Of a DNA stretch of 64,000 nt, positions 9,863 to 17,841 are shown in pieces. The notes beneath the pieces were generated by a model. The model did not search any database. It was not told where the DNA came from and was given only the letters and a program-made list of their open reading frames with translations. Both the position numbers and the translations under genes were made by a program. Numbering within the stretch: the first letter of the stretch is position 1; every line of letters begins with the position of its first letter. The stretch comes from Takakia lepidozioides (Eukaryota > Streptophyta > Takakiopsida > Takakiales > Takakiaceae): assembly GCA_030704615.1 (NCBI GenBank), contig CM060734.1:13764001-13828000 (forward strand), read 5' to 3'.

Positions 9863-11111
9863 CTATGCTGCAACCTCTTGAGCAGTACTCCCTGCCTGCT
9901 CAGTCAATGACAAGACCTCATCCTGCCCCATCATCTCATCATTGAGGACCTCCTCAACCCGAGAAGAATCCCCAACCTCATCTATCACAGCCGCCTTGGC
10001 TGCCAACTCCCTCTGAACCTCGAGCACCTCCCACGTGTGCCATGGATGCATGCACCCCGTGGTCCTTATATGCTCGCCCCCACTCACTGCCTGTACCGTC
10101 TCGGTAGGCAGAGAGACCATTGAGGGAAGTGTACTCCGCACTCTGCGTTGCTCAGCCAGAGCCAAGCTGATAATCCAGGTCAAGCAATTGAGATCCATTG
10201 CTTGCCCCAACACTTGACGACGTGATGCCTCAGAAAGAGACGACACCGCCGTGGTACCAGTGGTAAAACCCATTGCCCGCTCACGCTCGTCAGCATTAGG
10301 CTCCACTAACTGCTGCAACTGAGCATCCCACAGGAGGCCAGGTCCACTATCCCGGAAAGCATGCGATCATGGGAAGCTGAGCAGTGTAGGTAATGTTGCC
10401 CGTGGTTGACCCACCTTGTTGACCACTGCCAAAGGCGAACGGTCATCGTGTCTCACACGCTGAGACTGCCTCCCTGTGTCCAGAATGTTATCCACTGTGA
10501 GATGTGCTGGCCGCTGCACCCCATCAAATGCACGCTTGATCAGTGCGGGTGGCATCAAGTTAGTCCACCATAGCCGTGGACGATGAGCTTGTGACCCCAC
10601 TGTAGCTGCATCTAGCAACACTACTGACCCAAGCCACGACCGGACTTGATGCACACTGGCCATCACCCTGGCCCGAGAATCGCCCATCAGTGGCACATTC
10701 TCCAAGATGTATGCTGGAGATACAGCTTGATGAAGCTGCAAGTGGCGCAAAACCCGCACCATCTCCCAAAACAGACCCGACCTCGAGTCTCGCAATCCAT
10801 TGCCATGCCTGGCTGATGAATGCCTTGGCAGGGCCAACCTGCCACTACCAGATCAATGGAGCCAACCCGCTCCAAATCCTGCGCCCCAGCAACGAAATGT
10901 CTGCTGGCAAGGCCTGCTGATATCCACGAATTGCAGACACCGACAACAACTCAGGGTACCACTGCACCAACTGAGCAACATGGCGAAGTGAAACCCGTCG
11001 TGCAGTCTCATCCCTCTCCACATACAGGTAACGCCAAACTTGTACACCTGCTTGTAACACAGCAGCCAATCCGGTGCTGATCCCGCCAAACAAGTCCAGA
11101 AGACAAATGCC
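9863..11111 (-). pseudogene. DNMT3/DRM-like cytosine-5 DNA methyltransferase domain inside pol
   Basis: Motif I (LLDLFGGISTGLAAVL) is at about 11102-11055, followed by a motif II-like VWRYLYVERDETAR. Motif IV reads DLVVAGWPCQG, with the catalytic Cys codon at 10828-10830. Motif VI is AYILENVP (10694-10702 for ENV). A motif VIII-like AHRPRLWW is near 10570-10590. The tail RERAMGFTTGT ... SRRQVLGQA (about 10290-10180) fits motifs IX/X. The GxxTG motif I, the HRPR segment and the tail look closest to DNMT3-type enzymes; PCQG instead of PCN is unlike animal DNMT3. Lesions are frameshifts near 10880 and 10810 and a TGA at 10367-10369. The second half (10837-9866) is in the same frame as RT, so it is a true part of the polyprotein. 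Expected role: methylating element or target DNA, unproven. Confidence 0.85.
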
Positions 11112-12030
11112 TTCATCCGGATACTGCCACACAATAGGTGTGGTGTCCAATGGAGACAATTGAGGTGGTCCTGGTGCAATCCCCACACTCTCCTCCTCTC
11201 CTGACGGTACAAAAGCCTCCACCCAAGCTTGTTGCACCCGTCGATTAGCATCCCGCTGCAAATCCTTGCTCGTGCCCCACAATGGAGTCTGAGCAACCAT
11301 GGTAGGCAACTCCGCCATACCATACATGTCATCCTGCTCTCCCGGAGGTGGTACATCCTCTGAATGAGCATTGCCCTCAAGCAACTCTCTAGGCCAACTC
11401 ACTGCCGTTGTGAATGCTACTAGTGTCGGCATCTTGCCTCGCTGGGCAACTGCAACTCCTCCTATGAACGTCACAGGGAGCTGCACACGCCGGACCTCCC
11501 CTGACTGCCATGTAGACCTATAGGAAGCTGACTCCTCCCAAAAATCCAAGGTGAAGCCCATGGGGTACAACACTGCCCCACCAACCAGGACATCGTATGA
11601 GACTGCGTCTGTCACAATGTCCTTGGCTCGCATCACTGAGCCACCTGTAGGGTGATCCGGCCGTAGTCTGATAGCCAACTCACACCGTGTCATGCCCCGA
11701 GCCTACTCCGATCCTCCCAGAGATGTCTGTATCTGGAAAGGACAAGGCTCCAATCCGCCTCCGTGAGGCCAAGCCTGCAATAGCAGCTCTGCCCAGCATC
11801 AATGGCTGTGCTCCCGAGTCCAACAAGACCCGCAGTGGCCGGTACCTCTTGCCTGCCGGTCCACTCAAATAGAAAATGCCATCCTGGTTGTCTAACATGA
11901 CAACTCCAGGTGTCACGCGCTCAATGGCTGGCCTAGCTGGCAGCTCCATCAACCTGGCAGCTGCAGATTGCCATGCCGCCGCCGTGGCAGTCTTAACCCT
12001 CAAATCCGAGGACCCCTCCGGCACTACACC
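11112..12030 (-). pseudogene. aspartic protease domain and linker to the methyltransferase
   Basis: The frame 12024-11680 includes PLRVLLDSGAQPLMLG. DSGA (11809-11820) is the active-site triad of retropepsins. A frameshift near 11700 moves the rest of the protease (AVSYDVLVGGAVLYPMG) into the frame 11693-10845. About 100 residues of poorly conserved linker then lead directly into methyltransferase motif I. The protease would process the polyprotein. Its normal position between gag and RT shows that the methyltransferase was inserted between protease and RT. Confidence 0.75.
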
Positions 12031-12214
12031 TCCTACTATCTCCGCAGAAGATGAAGTAGTAACTCCCCACTCTCACAGAGTGTAGCTGCAGCCTGAACAC
12101 CTCAGCTGGTCTTACCCCCGGCGTCGTAATCATGGGTAGCGAGAGAACAATGGAGCTGGCACACACAATGTGGCCGCTCCTAGCAGCACACTAGCTGCCG
12201 TAGCCTTGGAAACA

Positions 12215-13150
12215 CTAGGTAGTGGTGCTACCCGTTGTAGCTCTCCCCAATGGCATAGTAACCTCCGCCTCGAAATCAGTCGGGCGAGAACTAGGTGCCA
12301 TGGATGGCGTCGACACTGTCTCCGCCAATGTGAATGACTGAGGAAAGCCTAGCCTGACGGTTTGCCTCCCCACGCTGTGGATCCAACTACACCTCTGCAC
12401 CTCGTGGCTCAGGAAACGCGTGCTGCTCCTCGAGTCACGGGCATTGCAGCAGACTCCACCTGCACTAGTGGTAGTGCTGCTCCACAGCATGAATCCCATG
12501 CCTCCCATATCTCCTCCCTCAGGAGCAGGAGGTGGACCATCCGGCCTTAGAGCCAGTACCACCTGAGCTGTAGCCATGGCAGCGAGCCTCTGCTCTAGCT
12601 GCTGAAGCCGGTTGGCCATGCCTTGGTCAACACCTGACCTCCGCGTCCTTGGCCACGTTGAGCTTGCCCTTGGCCTCGTGGCTGGCCACCTCGTCCTCTC
12701 TGGGCTGCTCCACCTCGCCCCGGCCATACCATTGTTCCCTTGGAACTGGCCTGGGCGCAACTCAGAATGCAAACCATAACACTGGGCCTCTCCATGTCTG
12801 TGCTTGCCACAATGCCCACACTGCAACTGTGCAGGCTGTGCATGTGCCGACCTTTGCCTCCCTCTGGGCAATCCTTCTTGACATGGGGTCCTCCACATGT
12901 CCAGCACACACATCCGCCCGTTGTTGGCCAGAAATGAAGGGGAGAGACCCCTGCATCTGAGGTCCTCTCTGCCTTCCCTGAGCTTCACATGAGCCCCCTT
13001 GTTGCCTTGAGCACGTGAGGTAGTGGGTTGGCTAGGAGCACCACTACCCCGTGGTGTCTCCTTAGCAAATCCCACCATGACCACTCGTTCCTCCAACATG
13101 TTGAGCTCTATCCACTCTGCCAGCAAAAACACATTTGCTAAGGTGGGTTG
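12215..13150 (-). pseudogene. gag C-terminal half with two zinc knuckles (nucleocapsid)
   Basis: On the sense strand this starts at AQPTLANVFLLAEWIEL. It carries a first knuckle CWTCGGPHVKKDC (12868-12906; CX2CX3HX4C, the spacing common in plant gypsy gag) and a second knuckle CGHCGKHRHGEAQC (12779-12820; CX2CX4HX4C). The two knuckles are in different frames, so a frameshift lies between them. An Arg/Gly-rich stretch (GRGGAAQRGRGG) follows. The frame entry at 13132 is a GTG and not a real start. The N-terminal half of gag is missing upstream and is found inverted at 14.6-15.2 kb. Confidence 0.8.
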
Positions 13151-13580
13151 GGCCGCTTGTGGCGAGCTGTGATAGGCTGTGGCCTGTGCCCTGTGGGGCT
13201 GTGACGGGATGTGTCAGGCTGGTGGCAAGAGGGGGAGGGGCTGTGAGGGCTTGTGAAGGCCGTGCCTGAGGCCTTTGAGGCGTGACGGGCGTGTGAGGGG
13301 CTATGACAGGCTGTGCCCAGGCCTTTGGGGCTGTGATGGGGCTGTGAGGGGCTGTGACAGGCCGTGCCTGAGGCCTTTGAGGCTGTGTGACGGGAGTGGG
13401 AGGGCTTTGTTTGTGACAGGCAGGTGCATGAGGCCTTGGGGGATTGTGCACGGGAATATTGTTCGTGAGGGGCTGGTGACAGGCCGTGCCTGAGGCCTTG
13501 GGGCTTGCTGTGTGACGGGCTGTGAGGGGCTGTGACAGGCAGTGCTGAGGCCTTTGGGGTTTGTGACGGCTATGACCAGT
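13150..13580 (-). repeat. GTCACAGCC-type satellite array, arm 1 (gag-embedded)
   Basis: Tandem units of roughly 20-50 bp with core GGCTGTGACRGG and CCTGAGGCCTTTGGGG read on the + strand. On the gag (minus) strand they encode Gln-Pro-Val-Thr-Ala-rich peptide (PVTAPHSPITAPK). This array joins gag's C-terminal half directly. It is the reverse complement of the array at 15205-15990. Confidence 0.85.
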
Positions 13581-14589
13581 GAGCGTGTGGGGACATTTTG
13601 TGATGGTCTGCACCTGGTGGCCTACACGGCCCGTGTTGACCTGTGGATGGCATGTGCTGACTCGTGGAGGCACGGTGGACATGCCTAAGGACTGGATGTG
13701 GTATGGAAGGCCGAATTTTGAAGATCGTGGAGGGCGGTTTGAGGAGTTATTTTTAAGATATTCCCATGGTCATGCAAGTGAGGGAAAAGAGGAGAAGAGA
13801 GAGTGTTGGGGTGAGGGCCTGTGGGTTAGGCATTGCTTTAGCTTTTCTTCTCGTAGTTTCACACCTCTAATTAGGCCAAGACCTTTCCGTAGGTGGAGGC
13901 AAGGGTCAGTCCGGGTGTGGGCGGTGGGGTGTCCTTGCCAGGAGCAACACCGTGGAGTTGTTTTGGTGTCTTGGTGTGGGGGGAGTTCTTTGTCGCTCTG
14001 ATTTCTTGTGTTTGGATCCCATCCCCTACCATACCTGCATGCTTGATGATGCGCCATGCTAGTTTTGTGTGGGCGTTGTTTTATAGGTGATTGGTCCGGA
14101 TTTGATCACCGGCCAGTCCTTAGAGCATGCTGTCGATGGTGAGGCTGGGGTGATGACCAGCCAGACCATCATTGTTTTTCTCCTGTGGTGAGGTTGGAGG
14201 TGATGGACCAGCCAACCATAGGAGTGCTTGCGGTGGATGCAGGTACAGGTGTAGGCTATGTTAGGAAATTAGTATTCCAAACCATAAGCCGCAACAGGTT
14301 ATCTACCCGGTACCTTGTGGAGGAGGGGGTTTAGGGACATGTTCATGACCGGTTGAGTGTCAACACGGAGGTGCCACTAGTTGCTGGGGATAGTGCCGGT
14401 TTGAGCACTAGCGATACTAGTGGGTACACGAGACGAGGTGTGCGGTTTTAGGCCACCTCACCTCCTGTGTCTTCTACGGAAGGTTCTGATTCGGACTGTG
14501 AATCAGGAGGACTCATAAATGCAAGTTGTTTCTTTGCCCGTTGTGGGACACAATGGAGGAGATGTATGGAGCTACCAAGGGGCCACGAA

Positions 14590-15235
14590 GGTACTCTGGA
14601 GCGGTGGGCACCATCGAGTTGGATGATTTTATCCAAGATTTGATCGTTGGTGTGATTGCAGCAGCAAATGCGCAATCCACAACTATTTAGCCTTTCATGG
14701 CTGGAAAGGTTGGTGTTGTTTCAGCACCTTGAGGGGCCGCCTATGGATGATTACACATGAGTTCAGGCGGGGGCATGAGGTTGAGGTTGAGAGAGAGTGG
14801 AGGATTGTACTGGTCACCAGGACTATGTCTCCATCACTAGGGGCACTAGAGCCACAGAGGGGCAGTGGCTACACCTGCCGCTGCACCGGCAGCTTCGCAA
14901 GCAGCAGTGGACTGGTGGTACAGTAGCTACGACATCCACCCAAGCCACTACCGCACCAACACTAGCACCGTGCCTGCCTTCAACCCTGTTGTGGAGTTCT
15001 TCTTGAGAGTAGAGTTGAGAGGGAACTACCAAGGGGTTGCGGAAAGAGAAGTTGCGGAGCTTGCAAAGAGTTCCAACGGAAGCCGACCGAGAGCTGAGGG
15101 AGGCTTTCACTCGATGAGGCGCTTGATAAATGTAACCCAAGGGGTTACGGACGCTCAGGCAGCCAATTCTGGTATGGGATATTGGACAAGGAGCTGAGGA
15201 GAAGGGTGCGGGATTGCAACTTCCGTCACAGGCCC
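14590..15235 (+). pseudogene. gag N-terminal (retrotransposon gag) domain, inverted and frameshifted
   Basis: In shifting + strand frames I read TIELDDFIQD, LEGPPMDDYT, RLINVTQGVTDAQAAN and FWYGILDKELRRRVRDCNF, the usual layout of the gypsy gag core that ends just before a variable linker. At least three frame changes are needed to follow it. It is followed immediately by the satellite array, which in frame gives Pro-Val-Thr-Ala peptide, mirroring the array before gag's C-terminal half. Confidence 0.65.
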
Positions 15236-15990
15236 TCATAGACCCCGTCACAGCTTTTGCCACAGCCTGTCACAGCCCAAAGGCCTCAGGCACGGCCTTG
15301 TCACAGCCCCTCACAGCCCGTCACAGCCTCAAAGGCCTCAGGCACGGCCTGTCACAGCCCCCCTCACAGCCCATCACAGCCCAAAGGCCATGGGCACGGC
15401 TGTCATAGCACCCACAGCCCGTCACAGCCTCAAAGGCCTCAGGCACGGCCTGTCATAGCACCCACACCCCTCCTCACAGCCGAAACAGCCCGTCACGCCC
15501 CAAAGGGCACAGGGCACAGCTTGTCACATCTCGCCACAGCTGTTACAGCCCCTCATAGCCCGTCACAGCTTGCCACAGCCTGTCACAGCCCATCACAGCC
15601 CCAGAGGCCACAGGGCACAGCCTGTCACAGCCCCTCACAGCCCTCACAGCTCGCCACAGCCTGACACAGCCCCACAGGCCACAGGGCACAGCCTGTCACA
15701 GCCCAGCACAGCCCGTCACAGCCCCAGAGGCCACAGGGCACAACCTGTCACAGCCCCTCACAGCCCCTCACAGCTCGCCACAGCCTGACACAGCCCCACA
15801 GGCCACAGGGCACAGCCTGTCACAGCCCCGCACAGCCCGTCACAGCCCCACAGGCCACTTGGCACAGCTGTCACAGCCCCTCACAGCCCGTCACAGCTCG
15901 CCACAGCCTGACACAGCCCGTCACAGCCCCACAGGGCACAGGGCACAGCCTGTCACAGCCTGTCACAGCCCGTCACAGCCCCACCCATGG
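15205..15990 (+). repeat. GTCACAGCC-type satellite array, arm 2
   Basis: This is a dense tandem array of CACAGCCCGTCACAGCC with interspersed AAAGGCCTCAGGCACGGCC or CCACAGGCCACAGGGCACAG. It forms the second arm of a large inverted repeat with 13150-13580 (loop about 1.6 kb). Long open frames across it simply reflect the repeat and are not independent genes. Confidence 0.9.
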
Positions 15991-17510
15991 CCGCTCTGGC
16001 AGTTTAGCCATTTCTCCAAGGGGTTTAGCCACGCCAAGCTAGGGTTTGTGTCTCTTGGACTCTAGGCTTCTTTCCACCGAGCTATGGTGGCTGTGAGGAA
16101 ATCAGCAAGGTATCCTTGCTCTTTCGGCTCCCACACACCCCTAGTAGCCCTAAGCCATGAGGTGGTTGCCACAAACCAAGCCTTCTTTCTCACTTAGCCT
16201 CCCCAAACACGCCACTAAACTCAATGGCAAACAACCAAGCCCTGCTGGTTCCCAGCCCTTGTGAGCACTTATTCAAGCACTCTCATTGGCCATAGCATCT
16301 GTCTTAGAGCCTATTCCAGCCCTCTACACCTGTTGCTTCAAGAGTTGCGCTCCCTTCAAGCTTGAAGTTGAAACCCCAACTCACATATGCCCTACAAGTG
16401 CTTTTCTTTCACTCCAAGTGGAAACCAGCCCTAGACCTTCCGTTCTAGCTCTCTAAGGCTTGAAAACAAGAGCCTCAATGGGCTGAAGGCATGCTCCACA
16501 CATGCCCCACTCTCACCATAAGAGAATCAGCTCCTTTGCTTCATTCTTGCACCCACAAACCTGAAAATACAAGCTTCAGCAGGCTGAAAGCATGCTCTAC
16601 ATGCCCTACAGGGAAACCAGCCCCTTCCTTCCTTTCTTGCACTCCCACACCTAAAAGTGCAAGCCTTCACCAGGCTGATAGCATGCTCACACATACATTG
16701 CCCTCACATAAGGGAAGTCAGCCCTTCCCTCTTCCTTGCTTGCCCTCCAAGCTTGAAGATGGAAGCTTCAATGAGCTGAATACATGCTCCACACATGCAA
16801 CCTCTTCACACAAGAGATATCAGCCCCTATCTTGGCTCCTTGGCTCCTTGATGCTCTCTAAGACAAGACTAAGCACTCCACAGCCTTTGCCAAGCTCTTG
16901 AAACCCTAAGGCTTACATTTCCAGCCACAAGACACTTCTCTGTGGTGCCAGAGCTCTTCTTCCAAGCTCTGAAACCCAGGTGCACATTCCATGGCCTTGC
17001 CGCACCTCTTAGCTCCTGTTTCTAGCCCTGCTCTTGCCATGACAAGAGCCCTCTCAATGCTGAAGCTCGAGATTGAAACCCAATCTCACTACTCCACAAA
17101 GTGCATTGATTTGCCCCAAGCCAAATCAGCCCTTTCGCTTGGTCTTGCAATCCTTCACACAATGAAAGCTCGCATTCCCAGGTCCAGTTCTCAGCTTTGC
17201 ACCCCAAAGCCACTATAACCTGCTCTTGACTGGTCCTCTTCCCAATCGTGCTTGCTCATGCATGTACACAATCTGAGACCATCAAGGTGCTCTGGAATTA
17301 CCTGCAACATGGTGCTTTCATCTCTGAAGCTGAAGAGCGAATGCCAAGGTCTACCACCTCGTAACCCACATCGCCTCCGCTTCTAACAACCAAGAGCTCC
17401 ATGGTGCTCCTTGCATAACAACTTGGTTTCTCTCATTCTCAAGCAAAAACCACAAGTGCTACAACTAACTCGTATCTAGCACTCATAGATACGAGCTGAT
17501 CTTTCTCGAG
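15991..17510 (-). other. leader of the 12-kb element with degenerate ~100-bp repeats
   Basis: No coding domain is visible. Degenerate repeated phrases (CTTGAAG...GAAGCTTCA, GCTGAAAGCATGCTCCACACATGC) recur about every 100-130 bp. Similar phrases occur at 21.5-22.1 kb behind another A1-like repeat, so this is a family leader. It begins directly after A1, with no B copy between. Confidence 0.5.
17469..17495 (-). other. perfect hairpin just inside A1
   Basis: The sequence is a perfect 10-bp inverted repeat (CTCGTATCTA / TAGATACGAG) with a 7-nt loop, 15 bp inside the A1 border, where a primer-binding site would normally lie. The related 5' end at 22.1 kb keeps the middle (GCACTCATAGAT) but not the full stem. 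I found no convincing tRNA-complementary primer site here. A structural or priming role is inference. Confidence 0.55.
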
Positions 17511-17837
17511 TGATAAAGAAGAAGAATACAAGCACAAGCTCATGCGAGCTCACAAAGCTGAAGCATAAACTCATGCATATATAACCTCATCACTCAAATA
17601 CAAGTCAAGCCAAGTGCACCCCACGCCATGGGGAATCCACACTATGGCGCCATAGCTAGGCGCGGTGAGGCTCAACTCGAGAAAGATGAGCCTTCCGCGC
17701 TTGCCGTGAAGATAACCACTCCAGGGCCTAAATCTGCCTTGACCCCTGGATTGACACTTGGGCCAATCCCAAATGTCAATATGTAAAAGCTAGCTATTTC
17801 CTAGCTAGTTTCACACTAGTGGTAAAATAACTTGACA
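17511..17837 (-). repeat. A1 terminal repeat (5' end) of the 12-kb element
   Basis: The repeat is 327 bp and matches A2 at 5986-6312 with about four differences. It reads TGTCAAGTTATTTTACC at the outer (17837) end and TTTATCA at the inner end on the sense strand. It is flanked outside by the LINE and the duplicated GCCA. On the inside the leader starts at once, without the B sequence that follows A2. Confidence 0.9.
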
Positions 17838-17841
17838 GCCA

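Larger units (their letters stand above)
13581..15990 (+). other. segment of the 12-kb element inverted relative to the rest
   Basis: The gag N-terminal sequence and its trailing satellite array run on the + strand here, while gag's C-terminal half and the rest of the element run on the - strand. Flipping this segment would restore leader, gag N, array, gag C. Breakpoints fall in the array (about 13580) and at about 15990 next to the leader. About 13600-14440 looks like 5' untranslated or early gag sequence with no clear domain. Inversion through the arrays is the simplest reading; insertion of a second, opposite fragment is the alternative. Confidence 0.6.
5808..17837 (-). mobile_element. 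12-kb Ty3/gypsy-type element with DNMT3-like methyltransferase and split direct repeats (copy 2)
   Basis: Sense-strand order is A1 (17837-17511), leader, gag, protease, cytosine methyltransferase, RT, RNase H, integrase, PHD finger, polypurine tract, B1, A2, B2 (ends 5808). The outer ends are TGTC...GACA. The flanks carry GCCA at 5804-5807 and again at 17838-17841; the match extends to seven bases if the element's own TGT is counted. The flanks are two halves of one LINE ORF, which fixes the borders. A1 and A2 are both 327 bp with about four differences, so insertion is recent. The genes nevertheless carry many frameshifts and several stops, and the gag region is partly inverted, so this copy was mobilised in trans, decayed fast, or contains sequencing errors. 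Confidence 0.85.

Noticed and set aside
15214-15990. Long Pro/Ser/His open frames across the satellite array as collagen-like proteins
   Set aside because: They arise from the repeat unit having no stop in several frames; overlapping frames are all open.
17511-17837. tRNA genes or a canonical tRNA primer-binding site near the A1 border
   Set aside because: No cloverleaf with A and B boxes and no recognisable tRNA 3'-end complement after A1.
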